A stretch of DNA of 64,000 bases, taken from positions 2,604,001 through 2,668,000 of the forward strand of contig NZ_CP038213.1 of NCBI RefSeq assembly GCF_004526345.1, written 5' to 3'. The notes under the pieces were generated by a model, which had not been told where the DNA came from, ran no database searches, and saw nothing but the letters and a program-made list of their open reading frames with translations. Shown here one piece after another: positions 18,912 to 29,047 of the stretch (positions within the stretch are counted from its first letter, which is position 1; each line of letters opens with the position of its first letter). The stretch is from Ornithinimicrobium flavum. Lineage in GTDB: Bacteria; Actinomycetota; Actinomycetes; Actinomycetales; Dermatophilaceae. A program made the translations under genes and the position numbers.

Positions 18912-20111
18912 TCACTGCTGGGGCGAGTTCGGGGACTCGACGACCAGCTCGCCGGAGATGATCTGCTGGCGGTACTCCTCCAGCTTGTCCTTCAGCTCCT
19001 GCGGCACGTCGGCCTCCATGTCGTGGAACGGGGCCAGACCGACACCCTCGTTCTCCAGGGTGCCGACGTACGGCTCGTTGCTGAAGCCACCCTCGACGGT
19101 GTCCGTGATGGCGCCCTCCACGGCCGCGCCGATGCCCTTCATGACCGAGGTCAGCATGAGTGCCGAGTAGTCGGGGGCGGTGAGGAACCCGTCGGAGTCG
19201 ACCCAGATGATCTTCACGTCGCCGGCGGACTCGGCGGCCGCGGCCGCACCCAGCCCGACCGGACCCGCGACGGGCATGACGATGTCGGCGCCCTGGGCGA
19301 TGAACTGCTCGGTGAGCGTCTGGCCCTGCGCCTGGTCGTCGAAGCCGCCGGAGAAGGAGCCCTGCTGGGCCTCCTTGTCCCAGCCGAGCAGCTGGACCTC
19401 GGTGCCGTTGTCCTCGTTGTACTTGTCGATGCCGTCGGAGAAGCCGTCCATGAAGATCTGCACCGAGGGGATCGGCAGGCCGCCGAAGGTGGCCACGGTG
19501 CCCGACTCGCTCATGCCCGCGGCCAGGTAGCCGGCCAGGAAGGAGGCCTCGGCGGTGTTGAAGAGGATCGGCCGGGCGTTCTCCAGCTCGATGGGCGCGA
19601 AGTCGGCGTCGCTGAAGGCGGAGTCGACGAGGGCGAAGTTGGTGTCCGGGTTGGCCTCGGCAGCCTCCTGGATGGCGTCCTCGAGGAGGAAGCCGACGCC
19701 GATCGTCAGGTTGCACCCCTGGGAGACCAGGTTGTTGACGTTGTTGGCGTAGTCGGTGTCGGCCTGGGACTCGACCTCGACGGTCTCGATGCCCAGCGCG
19801 TCCTTGGCCGCGTCCATGCCCTCCTTGCCCGACTGGTTGAAGGACTGGTCGTCGAAGCCTCCGGCGTCGGAGACCATGCAGGCCTTGAAGTCGGCCGGGT
19901 CGACCGCGGCACCCGTGGTGCCCTCGTCGGTGGAGGCCGAGTCGTCGGTGGAGGCGGAGTCGTCCGTCGAGGCCGAGTCGTCGGTCGCCCCGGAGTCCTC
20001 GGTCTCGGCGGCGGTCGAGCCACTGTCGTTGTCGTCAGGGGCCTCGCCGCAGGCGGCGAGGAGGAGGGTGGCGGCCGCACCGGCGGTCGCGAGCTTAAGA
20101 ACCCGGCGCAC
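18912..20111 (-). CDS. BMP-family nucleoside-binding lipoprotein
   Basis: 399 residues from GTG 20111, chosen because AAAGGAG lies seven bases upstream; an upstream in-frame GTG (20129) reads through that site. A signal peptide with lipobox LLLAAC is followed by a Ser/Thr/Asp-rich linker with three SASTDD repeats, then a periplasmic-binding fold (ACMVSDAGGFDDQSFNQSG, the Bmp/Med signature). It captures nucleosides at the outer membrane-side surface and delivers them to the downstream ABC permeases. Confidence 0.93.
   Translation of the reverse strand: MRRVLKLATAGAAATLLLAACGEAPDDNDSGSTAAETEDSGATDDSASTDDSASTDDSASTDEGTTGAAVDPADFKACMVSDAGGFDDQSFNQSGKEGMDAAKDALGIETVEVESQADTDYANNVNNLVSQGCNLTIGVGFLLEDAIQEAAEANPDTNFALVDSAFSDADFAPIELENARPILFNTAEASFLAGYLAAGMSESGTVATFGGLPIPSVQIFMDGFSDGIDKYNEDNGTEVQLLGWDKEAQQGSFSGGFDDQAQGQTLTEQFIAQGADIVMPVAGPVGLGAAAAAESAGDVKIIWVDSDGFLTAPDYSALMLTSVMKGIGAAVEGAITDTVEGGFSNEPYVGTLENEGVGLAPFHDMEADVPQELKDKLEEYRQQIISGELVVESPNSPQQ
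19930..19990. repeat. Three in-frame 18-bp repeats in the lipoprotein linker
   Basis: Encodes the repeated SASTDD/STDDSA tether between lipid anchor and binding domain. Three near-identical 18-base units. Confidence 0.8.
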
Positions 20112-20255
20112 GGGATACTCCTTTGTCACAGGTGGGTTGACGGGCCCATGCTAACCCGCGCCGGTCCCCGGTGAGTACGCTGCGCGCCGCGGTGTGACCA
20201 AAGAGTGATCAACTCGTCATCGAAGGCTCCGAAGGACGACCCGCGGAGCCCTGTT

Positions 20256-21563
20256 TCACTGCAGGCCCTGCGGCCCCAGGGAGGTGAAGACCGAGGACGC
20301 CAGCAGGCTGGCGGCGACCAGCACCGCCTCCTCGTCGACGACCAGATCACCCTGGTGCAGCTCGTAGGTGGCCCCGCCGGGGACCCTCGTGCCGAGCCGG
20401 GCCATCGCCCCGGGCACCTCCTGGAGGTACCACCCCAGGTCCTCGCCCCCCATCGACTGCTTGGTGGGCTGCACGCCGGAGGTGCCGAGCAGCAGCATGG
20501 CCGCCCTCGACAGCGCGACGACGGAGGCGTTGTCGTTGTCCACGGGGGGCACCCCGCGGGTGTAGGTCACGGTGGCGGTGACGCCGTAGGGCCGCACCAC
20601 GGACTCGACCACCTCGGTCACCACGGGACCCACCGTGTCCCAGGTGTCGGCGTCCAGCATGCGGAGGGTCCCCATCGCCTCACCCTTGCCCGGGATGACG
20701 TTGGGCGCCGACCCGGACCGCACGACACCCCAGACCAGCACCGCCGCCGCCCGCGGGTCCAGCCGGCGGGTGAGGGCGGCGGGCACCTCGGTGACCACCT
20801 TCGCGAGGGCGAAGGTCAGGTCCTGGGTGAGGTGGGGACGCGAGGTGTGGCCACCGCGGCCGGTGAGGGTCACGTGCACCATGTCGGACGCGGCGGTGAT
20901 GGGCCCGACCCGCAGGCCGACCTGCCCCACGTCCACGGACGGGTCGCAGTGGACCGCCAGGACCCGGTCCAGACCCTCCAGCCCCCCGTGCTCCATCACG
21001 GCCAGCGCCCCGCCCGGGTGGGTCTCCTCGGCGGGCTGGAAGATCAGGCGCACCGCGGCTCCCCGGGCGGTCAGCTCGTCCTGCAGGTCCAGCAGCGCCA
21101 GCCCCGCCCCCAGCACGCCCACGGTGTGCACGTCGTGACCGCAGGCGTGGCAGACCCCCGGCTCCTGCGAGGCGTACGGCAGTCCCGTGAGCTCGTCGAC
21201 CGGCAGGGCGTCCAGGTCGGCCCGCAGGCCGATGCGCACCCGGGGCTCCTCGTGGCCGATCTCGACCAGGGCGCCGGTGCCGGGGAGTCTCCGCACGCGT
21301 GCCCCGGCCTGCTCGAGGACGCCGGCGACGAGGTCGGTCGTCCGGTGCTCCTCCCACGACACCTCCGGGTGCTGGTGCACCTGCCGGCGCCAGGACAGCA
21401 GCTGCTCCCTCCGGCTCCCGACCGCCGCCCGCACCCGCTCCACCAGCTGGTCCACCGAGGCCTCCGCCCGGGGGGCGGTCGCGGTGGTGCCGTTCGCACC
21501 GCCACCGGGTGGCGGGGTGTGCGCCGCGGTGATCGGGAGGGCGGACGAGGTCTCAGGCGTCAC
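20256..21563 (-). CDS. M20-family amidohydrolase / peptidase
   Basis: 435 residues from GTG 21563 (GGAG about eight bases upstream); ATG 21593 is an alternative. Metal-site motifs fit N-acyl amino-acid amidohydrolases: VCHACGHDVHTVG (Cys and His ligands), FQPAEETHPGG (catalytic Glu pair), RADLDALPV, and the dimerisation domain GRGGHTSRPH. It probably hydrolyses an N-acylated amino acid or related amide; substrate unknown. No close functional tie to its neighbours is seen. Confidence 0.88.
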   Translation of the reverse strand: MTPETSSALPITAAHTPPPGGGANGTTATAPRAEASVDQLVERVRAAVGSRREQLLSWRRQVHQHPEVSWEEHRTTDLVAGVLEQAGARVRRLPGTGALVEIGHEEPRVRIGLRADLDALPVDELTGLPYASQEPGVCHACGHDVHTVGVLGAGLALLDLQDELTARGAAVRLIFQPAEETHPGGALAVMEHGGLEGLDRVLAVHCDPSVDVGQVGLRVGPITAASDMVHVTLTGRGGHTSRPHLTQDLTFALAKVVTEVPAALTRRLDPRAAAVLVWGVVRSGSAPNVIPGKGEAMGTLRMLDADTWDTVGPVVTEVVESVVRPYGVTATVTYTRGVPPVDNDNASVVALSRAAMLLLGTSGVQPTKQSMGGEDLGWYLQEVPGAMARLGTRVPGGATYELHQGDLVVDEEAVLVAASLLASSVFTSLGPQGLQ

Positions 21564-21654
21564 AGGGGGGCTCCGGTCGAGGACAGGGACCATTCCAGGG
21601 TACGCGCCGCAGCAGAGGCGACCGACCCGCCACCCGTGGCGCGCACCGCAGGCC

Positions 21655-23238
21655 TCAGAATGTCTCGCGGGGCTCGTACCGGCCCCAGACCTCCCGCAGG
21701 GCGTCCGCCACCTCACCGCCGGTCGCCCGGGCCCGGTGCGCCTCCCGCATGGGGTAGAGCACGTTGTCCTGGCCCTCGGCCGCCCTCCGCAGCTCGTCCA
21801 GCCGCCGGGTGACCTCAGCCCGGTCGCGCCCGGCCCGCAGTCGTTCCAGACGCTCCGCCTGCTGGGCCTCGATCGCCGGGTCCACGCGCAGCGGCTCGTA
21901 CCGCTCCTCCTCCTCGACGGTGTAGCGGTTCTGCCCCACCACCACGCGCTCGCCGGAGTCGATCTGCTGCGCCGTCAGGTAGGCGGAGCGCTCGATCTCC
22001 CCCTTCTGGAAGCCCTCCTCGATCGCGGCCACCGCTCCCCCGCGGTCGTCCACCGCCCGGATGAGCGCGAGCGAGGCCTCCTCGAGGTCGTCGGTGAGGC
22101 TCTCCATGACGTAGGACCCGGCGAAGGGGTCGACCGTCGCGGTGACGTCCGTCTCATAGGCCAGCACCTGCTGGGTGCGCAGCGCCAGCCGGGCCGCCTT
22201 GGCGGTCGGCAGCGCGATGGCCTCGTCGAAGGAGTTGGTGTGCAGGGACTGGGTGCCGCCCAGGACGGCCGCCAGACCCTGCACGGCGACCCGCACCAGG
22301 TTGACCTCCGGCTGCTGGGCGGTGAGCTGCACCCCGGCGGTCTGGGTGTGGAAGCGCAGCATCATCGACCTCGGGTCGCGGGCGCCGAACTCCTCCTTCA
22401 TGATCCGGGCCCAGATCCGCCGGGCGGCCCGGAACTTGGCGATCTCCTCCAGCAGGGTGGTGCGCGCGACGAAGAAGAACGAGAGCCGGGGGGCGAAGTC
22501 GTCCACCGCCAGGCCGGCGTCGACGGCTGCCTGGACGTATGCCTTGGCGTTGGCCAGCGTGAAGGCCACCTCCTGCGCGGGCGTCGCCCCGGCCTCGGCC
22601 ATGTGGTAGCCGGAGATGGAGATGGTGTTCCACCGCGGGATCTCGGCACGACAGTAGGCGAAGATGTTGGAGATCAGGCGCAGGGACTCCGCCGGCGGGT
22701 AGATGTAGGTGCCGCGGGCGATGTACTCCTTGAGCACGTCGTTCTGGATGGTGCCCGTCAGCCGGTCGGCCGCGATGCCGTTGCCCTCGGCCACGAGCTG
22801 GTACATCAGCAGCAACGAGGCCGCCGGGGCGTTGATCGTCATCGAGGTGGACACCTCGTCGAGCGGCAGCCCGTCGAAGAGGACCTGCATGTCCTCCACG
22901 GAGTCGATCGCGACGCCCACCTTGCCGACCTCGCCGGCGGCGAGGGCGTGGTCGGAGTCGTACCCCATCTGGGTGGGCAGGTCGAAGGCGACCGACAGAC
23001 CACCGGTGCCGTTGGCGACGAGCTCGCGGTAGCGGGCGTTGGACTCGGCCGCGGTGCCGAAGCCCGCGTACTGCCGCATCGTCCACGGTCGACCGGTGTA
23101 CATCGAGGGGTAGACCCCTCGGGTGAAGGGGTAGGCCCCCGGCTCCCCCAGCTGCGTCGCCGGGTCGAAGTCCACCAGGTCCTCGGGTCCGTAGACCGCC
23201 TTGAACGGCAGCCCCGACTCGCTCGTCGCCTCAGCCAT
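21655..23238 (-). CDS. Methylmalonyl-CoA mutase, catalytic (large) subunit without B12 domain
   Basis: 527 residues. The acyl-CoA mutase TIM barrel is complete ([25 protein letters not shown]..., [54 protein letters not shown]), but the chain stops before any cobalamin-binding domain. Tyr in RQYAGFG and Arg in [10 protein letters not shown] match the methylmalonyl-CoA-type residues (Tyr89/Arg207 of the Propionibacterium enzyme). Isobutyryl-CoA mutases carry Phe and Gln there. The B12 subunit is encoded at 36985-37386. Interconverts (R)-methylmalonyl-CoA and succinyl-CoA. The start follows a TAGGCT box by six bases. Confidence 0.88.
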   Translation of the reverse strand: MAEATSESGLPFKAVYGPEDLVDFDPATQLGEPGAYPFTRGVYPSMYTGRPWTMRQYAGFGTAAESNARYRELVANGTGGLSVAFDLPTQMGYDSDHALAAGEVGKVGVAIDSVEDMQVLFDGLPLDEVSTSMTINAPAASLLLMYQLVAEGNGIAADRLTGTIQNDVLKEYIARGTYIYPPAESLRLISNIFAYCRAEIPRWNTISISGYHMAEAGATPAQEVAFTLANAKAYVQAAVDAGLAVDDFAPRLSFFFVARTTLLEEIAKFRAARRIWARIMKEEFGARDPRSMMLRFHTQTAGVQLTAQQPEVNLVRVAVQGLAAVLGGTQSLHTNSFDEAIALPTAKAARLALRTQQVLAYETDVTATVDPFAGSYVMESLTDDLEEASLALIRAVDDRGGAVAAIEEGFQKGEIERSAYLTAQQIDSGERVVVGQNRYTVEEEERYEPLRVDPAIEAQQAERLERLRAGRDRAEVTRRLDELRRAAEGQDNVLYPMREAHRARATGGEVADALREVWGRYEPRETF

Positions 23239-23244
23239 GCGTGC

Positions 23245-23250
23245 AGCCTA
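23245..23250 (-). promoter_or_regulatory. -10 hexamer for the mutase gene, overlapping the pyrD stop
   Basis: Minus-strand TAGGCT, six bases before ATG 23238. Its first three bases are the TAG stop codon of pyrD. Confidence 0.5.
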
Positions 23251-24375
23251 CTGCGGTCGGTCGGACACCGGTCCGGTGGCCGCGACCGCCTCGCCGACCA
23301 GGGCTGGACCGGCGTAGACCAGCCCGGTGTAGAGCTGCACCAGGTCGGCACCCGCGTCCACCAGGGCCCGGGCGTCCGCGCCGGTCATCACCCCGCCCAC
23401 CCCCACGAGCGGCGCGTCGGTGAGGCGGCGCACCCTCCGCACGACGTCCCGCGCGCGCAGGGTCAGCGGGGCGCCCGACAACCCACCTGTCTCCGCCTCG
23501 GCCCGGACCCGCTCGGCGGGGTGCACGCCCTCCCGCGACAGGGTGGTGTTCGTCGCGACGAACCCGCTCGCCCCGCTCCCCAGCGCGACCCCCACCGCCT
23601 CCTCCAGCGCCTCGTCGCCGAGGTCGGGGGCCAGCTTGACGAGCACGGGGACCCCCGCGGCGGACCGCACCACCTCGCCGATCAGCTCCGCCAGGGGACC
23701 CGCGTCCTGCAGGGACCGCAGACCCGGGGTGTTGGGGCTGGACACGTTCACGGCGAGGTAGTCGGCAAGCCCGTCCAGCGCGCGGACGCAGGTCCGGTAG
23801 TCCTCGACGGCCCGCTCCACCGGGGTGTCCTTGTTCTTGCCGATACTGACCCCCACCGGGATCCGCACCAGGCCGGCCCGGCGCGCGGCGCGCAGCCGCC
23901 CCGCGAGCGCCTCGACACCCTCGTTGTTGAAACCCATCCGGTTGATGACGGCCCTGCTGGCCGGGAGGCGGACCAACCGGGGCCTGGGGTTGCCGGGCTG
24001 CGGGCGGGGTGTGACCGTGCCCAGCTCGACGTGCCCGAGGCCCAGGGCCGACCAGGTGGCGACGGCGCGACCGTCCTTGTCCATGCCGGCAGCCAGCCCG
24101 ACCCGGTGCGGGAACCTCAGCCCGAGCAGATCCACAGCACCGTCATCCACGCCCCCCGGGACGACGGCATACCCCCCGAGGGCGGCGAGGCCGCGCGTGA
24201 GCGCCGTCCGCCCCAGCAGGTCGGCCGCCACCACGGTGCCGTGGTGGGCCCGCTCGGCGTCGACCCGCCACAGCACGGGACGCGCCACGGCCCGGTAGCC
24301 GACCCCCGCGGCCCGACGCAGGACCCGACGACCGTCGGTGCGTCGCGGACCGGGCGAGGAGTCGTGCGCCTGCAT
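23248..24375 (-). CDS. pyrD: Dihydroorotate dehydrogenase, quinone-dependent (class 2)
   Basis: 375 residues. Oxidises dihydroorotate to orotate in pyrimidine synthesis, membrane-associated and using quinone. FMN and substrate motifs are present: GLAAGMDKDGRA, NRMGFNNEG, NVSSPNTPGLRSLQ (class-2 catalytic Ser), KLAPDL, NTTLSREGV and GVGGVMTGADA. An N-terminal helix extension (RRAAGVGYRAVARPVLWRVDAERAHH) is typical of the membrane-binding class 2 type. Leaderless TAGGGT box seven bases upstream. Confidence 0.95.
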   Translation of the reverse strand: MQAHDSSPGPRRTDGRRVLRRAAGVGYRAVARPVLWRVDAERAHHGTVVAADLLGRTALTRGLAALGGYAVVPGGVDDGAVDLLGLRFPHRVGLAAGMDKDGRAVATWSALGLGHVELGTVTPRPQPGNPRPRLVRLPASRAVINRMGFNNEGVEALAGRLRAARRAGLVRIPVGVSIGKNKDTPVERAVEDYRTCVRALDGLADYLAVNVSSPNTPGLRSLQDAGPLAELIGEVVRSAAGVPVLVKLAPDLGDEALEEAVGVALGSGASGFVATNTTLSREGVHPAERVRAEAETGGLSGAPLTLRARDVVRRVRRLTDAPLVGVGGVMTGADARALVDAGADLVQLYTGLVYAGPALVGEAVAATGPVSDRPQ

Positions 24376-24382
24376 GTCCCCA

Positions 24383-24392
24383 ACCCTAGACT
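24383..24392. promoter_or_regulatory. Overlapping divergent leaderless -10 hexamers (pyrD / manC)
   Basis: Minus-strand TAGGGT (24388-24383) and plus-strand TAGACT (24387-24392) share the TA step at 24387-24388. Each lies seven bases from its start codon (pyrD ATG 24375, manC GTG 24400). Same layout as 10607-10616. Confidence 0.6.
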
Positions 24393-24399
24393 GGCGCAG

Positions 24400-25512
24400 G
24401 TGAGCACCCGTGGCGACGACGAACCCGAGGAGGTCCCCGACCTCACCGTGGTGATCCCCGCCGGCGGCGCCGGCACCCGCCTGTGGCCGCTCTCGCGGCA
24501 GTCGTCGCCGAAGTTCCTCCACGACCTCACCGGCACGGGGCGCTCGCTGCTGCAGTCGACCGTCGACCGGTTGGCGCCGCTGGCCCCCGACCGGGTCCTG
24601 GTCGTCACCGGGGCGAGGCACGCGGACGCCGTGCGGCAGCAGCTCCCCGACCTGCCGCCCGAGCACCTGCTCGTCGAGCCCTCCCCCCGGGACTCCATGC
24701 CGGCCATCGGTCTGGCGGCCGCGGTCCTGGAGCGACGCGACCCCGGGGCGGTCCTGGGCTCGTTCGCCGCCGACCACGTGATCGGGGACGTGGCCGCCTT
24801 CCAGGAGAGCGTGCGCGAGGCGGTGGCCGCGGCCCGCCGGGGGTCGTTGGTGACGCTGGGCATCACCCCACCTCCCCCGCCACCGGCTTCGGCTACATCA
24901 AGGTGGGGAGAGCCCCTCTCGATGCCCGGGGCCCGCTCGGTCCGCCACGTGGAGGCGTTCGTCGAGAAGCCGGACGCCGCGCGCGCGGCGGAGTACGTGC
25001 AGGGCGGCTATCTCTGGAACGCCGGGATGTTCGTGGTGCAGGCGGGCGTCCTGCTGTCGCTCCTGGCCGAGGGGCACCCCGACATGGTCCGTACCCTGCG
25101 CCAGATCGCCGCGGACCCGGGGCAGACCGCCGCGCTCTGGCCCTCCCTGACCACGATCTCGATCGACCACGCCGTGGCCGAGCCCGCCGCCGCGGCCGGG
25201 CGGGTCGCCGTGGTGCCGGCCCGCTTCCCGTGGGACGACGTCGGTGACTTCGCCTCGCTGGCCAGCCTCCTGCAGGAGGAGTCCGACGACCCGGGGCTCC
25301 GGGTGCTGGGCCGCCGGGAGCTCGTGGTCAACGAGGGCTCCACCGGGATCGTCGCCGCCCACGGCGGTCGCACCGTCGTGACGCTGGGGATCGACGACGT
25401 CGTCGTGGTCGACACGCCCGACGCCCTCCTCGTGACCACCCGGGCGCACTGCCAGGACGTGAAGACGGTCGTGGCGACCCTGCAGCGCATCGGCCGGGAG
25501 GACCTGACCTGA
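24400..25512 (+). CDS. manC: Mannose-1-phosphate guanylyltransferase (internal double frameshift)
   Basis: 370 codons as read. Makes GDP-mannose from mannose-1-phosphate and GTP. The nucleotidyltransferase signature VVIPAGGAGTRLWPLSRQSSPKFL, ADHVIGD, VEAFVEKPD, LWNAGMFV and FPWDDVGDF are present. Between 24866 and 24911 the expected TPTSPATGFGYIKVGEPL is out of frame and is restored afterwards, implying one missing base (C run before 24870) and one extra base (A at ~24909). A compensating pair of sequence errors is likely. The mannosyltransferase downstream uses its product. Confidence 0.88.
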   Translation: MSTRGDDEPEEVPDLTVVIPAGGAGTRLWPLSRQSSPKFLHDLTGTGRSLLQSTVDRLAPLAPDRVLVVTGARHADAVRQQLPDLPPEHLLVEPSPRDSMPAIGLAAAVLERRDPGAVLGSFAADHVIGDVAAFQESVREAVAAARRGSLVTLGITPPPPPPASATSRWGEPLSMPGARSVRHVEAFVEKPDAARAAEYVQGGYLWNAGMFVVQAGVLLSLLAEGHPDMVRTLRQIAADPGQTAALWPSLTTISIDHAVAEPAAAAGRVAVVPARFPWDDVGDFASLASLLQEESDDPGLRVLGRRELVVNEGSTGIVAAHGGRTVVTLGIDDVVVVDTPDALLVTTRAHCQDVKTVVATLQRIGREDLT

Positions 25513-25658
25513 GCACCCTCCCAGCCGCCCCCGGCCCCGCCAGGGGGGTCCGTCGCCGTCTGCGTGACGGCCTCGGTCACCCGCTCGTCACCCGCCGCTC
25601 ACGCGACGCTCCCCCGCCCGTGGCCGTGCCCACACCGGCGGGCGGCAGGCTGGAGCAC

Positions 25659-26814
25659 GTGAGGGTCGTCATCGTCACCGAGTCGTTCCTGCCCGCGCTC
25701 AACGGCGTGACCACCAGCGTCTGCAAGGTGCTCGAGAACCTGCGGGCCCGCGGCCACGGCCGCCCTGGTCGTCGCCCCGGGCACGAGCCCCTGGAGCCCG
25801 GTGATGACCCCGGAGTTCTACGCCGGCTTCCCCGTCCACGCCGTGACCAGCCTGCCGGTCCGGCAGTTCCGCGTCGGGCTGCCCTCCTACGAGATCGAGA
25901 CGGTCCTGCACCGCTTCCGTCCGGACGTCATGCACGTCGCCTCGCCGTTCGTCCTGGGCGTGCGCGGGCTCACCGCCGCCCGGGCCCTGGGCATCCCCTC
26001 GGTCGCGGTCTACCAGACCGACATGCCCTCCTACATCCGTCAGCACGCCGGGCCGGCCGGCAATCTCACCGCCCGGGCCGCCTGGCGGTGGATCCGCCGG
26101 ATCCACGAGCAGGCCGACCTCACGCTGGCGCCCTCCCGCGCCGCCCTGGCCGACCTCGCGGCCCACGACGTGCCCCGGATCGCGCTGTGGGGTCGGGGGG
26201 TCGACGCCGAGCTCTTCCACCCCGACCGGCGCGACGACCCGGCGGTGCATGCGTTGCGGGCCCGGCTCGCGCCGCACGGGGAGACCCTGCTGGGGTATGT
26301 GGGGAGGCTTGCTCCCGAGAAGGAGCTCCACCGCCTCACGGAGCTGGCCACGCGACCGGGCACGCGGCTGGTCCTCGTCGGCGAGGGCCCCAGCCGCGAG
26401 CTGCTGGAGACCCAGCTGCCGGGCGCGGCCTTCCTCGGGCGGCAGGAGGGGCGCGCGCTGGCGCAGGCCTACGCCGCGTTCGACGTCTTCGTCCACACCG
26501 GCACCCGGGAGACCTTCGGGCAGACCCTCCAGGAGGCGGCCGCCGCCGGGCTCCCGGTCGTCGCCCCCGCCCGCGGCGGACCGCTGGACCTCGTGGCGGA
26601 CGGGCGCTCCGGACGGCTCTTCGACCCCGACCGTCCCGGTGCCCTGACCGCCGCGGTGGCTCCGCTCCTCGGACCGCAGGCGCAGGACCTCCGGGAGCGG
26701 ATGGGCGCCGTCGGTCGGCAGCGCGTGGAGGACCGATCCTGGCCGGCCCTCGTCGACCAGCTGGTCGGCCACTACGCCTCCGCGATGAGCGGTGCGGCCG
26801 TCTCGGTGGCCTGA
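25659..26814 (+). CDS. GT4-family mannosyltransferase (frameshifted near 25758)
   Basis: Starts at GTG 25659 (VRVVIVTESFLPALNGVTTSVCKVLENLRARGH), then the frame breaks in the GC-rich stretch 25758-25762. It resumes as ALVVAPGTSPWSPVMTPEFYAGFP; removing one G joins the parts. GT-B fold motifs: LPSYEIE...RPDVMHVASPFVLG, GYVGRLAPEKELHRL, and the donor site TRETFGQTLQEAAAAGLPVVAP. It resembles the GDP-mannose-dependent alpha-mannosyltransferases MgtA/PimB of mycobacteria, acting on envelope glycolipids. It follows manC, which supplies GDP-mannose. Confidence 0.8.
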
Positions 26815-26827
26815 GGACCGGCCGCAG

Positions 26828-26833
26828 TAGGGT
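26828..26833 (+). promoter_or_regulatory. Leaderless -10 hexamer for the 2'-5' RNA ligase-like gene
   Basis: TAGGGT, seven bases before GTG 26841. Confidence 0.55.
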
Positions 26834-26840
26834 GGGCGGC

Positions 26841-27380
26841 GTGCCTGCAAGCCCCGAGCAGACGGTCGTGGGTGTCGCCCTGCCCGTCCCCCAGCCCTGG
26901 GGCGACCACGTCCAGCGGCTGCGCGTCCTCTACGGCGAGGACCGGGCCCAGCACATCCCCACCCACATCACGCTGCTGCCCCCCACCCCGGTGGCCAGGG
27001 GGGAGGTCGCGGCGCTGGTCGACCACCTGCACGAGGTGGGGCGTTCCCACGAGCCCTTCGACGTCATCCTGCGGGGGACGGGCACCTTCCGACCGGTCTC
27101 GGACGTCGTCTTCATCCAGGTGGCCCAAGGGGTGTCCAGCTGCGAGCAGCTGGAGCGGCACATCCGGTCGGGGCCGGTGGAGCGCGGGCTCGACTTCCCC
27201 TACCACCCGCACGTCACGGTGGCCCACGACATGCCGGGGCCGGTGCTGGACCGGGCGTTCGCCGACCTGGCCGGCTTCAGCTGCGCCTTCCGCGCCGAGG
27301 CGTTCCGGCTCTACACCCACAACGGTGACGGGGTGTGGCGGACGACCGACGACTTCCCGCTCGGCGAGCCCCGACCCTGA
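26841..27380 (+). CDS. 2'-5' RNA ligase / 2H phosphoesterase family protein
   Basis: 179 residues. Two HxT motifs define the 2H phosphoesterase fold: HITLLPP (~residue 41) and HVTVAHD (~residue 123), about 80 residues apart as expected. Family members hydrolyse or ligate 2',3'-cyclic phosphates in RNA or nucleotides; the physiological substrate here is unknown. Independently transcribed from a leaderless promoter. A strong hairpin follows the stop. Confidence 0.85.
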   Translation: MPASPEQTVVGVALPVPQPWGDHVQRLRVLYGEDRAQHIPTHITLLPPTPVARGEVAALVDHLHEVGRSHEPFDVILRGTGTFRPVSDVVFIQVAQGVSSCEQLERHIRSGPVERGLDFPYHPHVTVAHDMPGPVLDRAFADLAGFSCAFRAEAFRLYTHNGDGVWRTTDDFPLGEPRP

Positions 27381-27403
27381 CCCCCGTCCGCCCCGGGACG
27401 CGG

Positions 27404-27434
27404 ACGGGCCCGCAGCGGTGAGCTGCGGGCCCGT
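27404..27434. terminator. Bidirectional hairpin between convergent genes
   Basis: A perfect 13-bp stem (27404-27416 with 27422-27434) and 5-base loop lie between the 2H phosphoesterase and LysM genes, which converge. No T-run. Confidence 0.75.
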
Positions 27435-27449
27435 GCGTCGCGCCGGTGC

Positions 27450-27825
27450 TCAGCCGTGGGGCAGCTTGAAGACCTGCCCGGGGTAGATGAGGTCCGGGTT
27501 GTCGAGGTTGTTGAGGGCGGCCATCTCCTGCCAGGACACACCGTGCTCCTCGGCGAGACCGGACAGGGTGTCCCCCGGCCTGACGGTGACGGTCCGGTAT
27601 GCCGCAGCACCGGCCGCCGGCGCCTCGGACCCCTGCGTCCCACCGTCGGCCGGCTCCCCGGCCCCGGCCGGCGTGCCCGCCGACGGCGCCGCCGCCGCGT
27701 CGTCGCTCGTCACGGACCGGTCCGCGGTCCCCCGGTCGTCCTGGGCGGCCCGCCGCCTTCTCCTTCTCGGCACGCTCGGCGTCGGAGGAGGTGAGAGCAT
27801 CCTTGACCTTGTCGAAGAATCCCAT
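27450..27825 (-). CDS. Small LysM protein, Kbp/YgaU-like ends (frameshifted near 27750)
   Basis: Start ATG 27825 has GGAG six bases upstream. The N-terminal frame gives MGFFDKVKDALTSSDAERAEKEKAA. The C-terminal frame gives an acidic Ala-rich linker and a full LysM domain (TVRPGDTLSGLAEEHGVSW...LIYPGQVFKLPHG). One extra G in the run at 27749-27751 separates them; removing it gives about 124 residues. No signal peptide is visible, so a cytoplasmic role is possible. The ends resemble E. coli Kbp (YgaU), but no BON domain lies between. Confidence 0.75.
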
Positions 27826-27894
27826 GAGCGTCTCCATTCCTGCGCGACCGGGTGGGCGACGGGCGCCGATGACGACCGGTTGCGCTCGCCCGGC

Positions 27895-27900
27895 AACATA
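27895..27900 (-). promoter_or_regulatory. Putative -10 for the LysM gene
   Basis: Minus-strand TATGTT about 70 bases upstream of ATG 27825, in the 203-base divergent gap before mdh. No clear -35. Confidence 0.3.
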
Positions 27901-27917
27901 GCCCGCCCCGGGCGTGA

Positions 27918-29015
<1,098 letters not shown>

Positions 29016-29020
29016 GCCGC

Positions 29021-29045
29021 GCGGCGGCCCGGCCGGGGCCGCCGC
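29021..29045 (+). terminator. Hairpin after mdh
   Basis: GCGGCGGCCC (29021-29030) pairs with GGGCCGCCGC (29036-29045) around a 5-base loop, just after the mdh stop. Confidence 0.6.
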
Positions 29046-29047
29046 CG

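Noticed and set aside
17107..19170. A 687-codon plus-strand frame
   Set aside because: Antisense to the ABC ATPase and BMP lipoprotein genes, both clearly coding.
21655..23238. Isobutyryl-CoA mutase (IcmA) assignment
   Set aside because: Split layout fits IcmA, but Tyr in RQYAGFG and Arg in [10 protein letters not shown] match methylmalonyl-CoA mutase; Phe and Gln would be expected for IcmA.
21187..24399. The long plus-strand extension upstream of manC
   Set aside because: It runs antisense through the M20, mutase and pyrD genes; the real manC start is GTG 24400 with a leaderless promoter.
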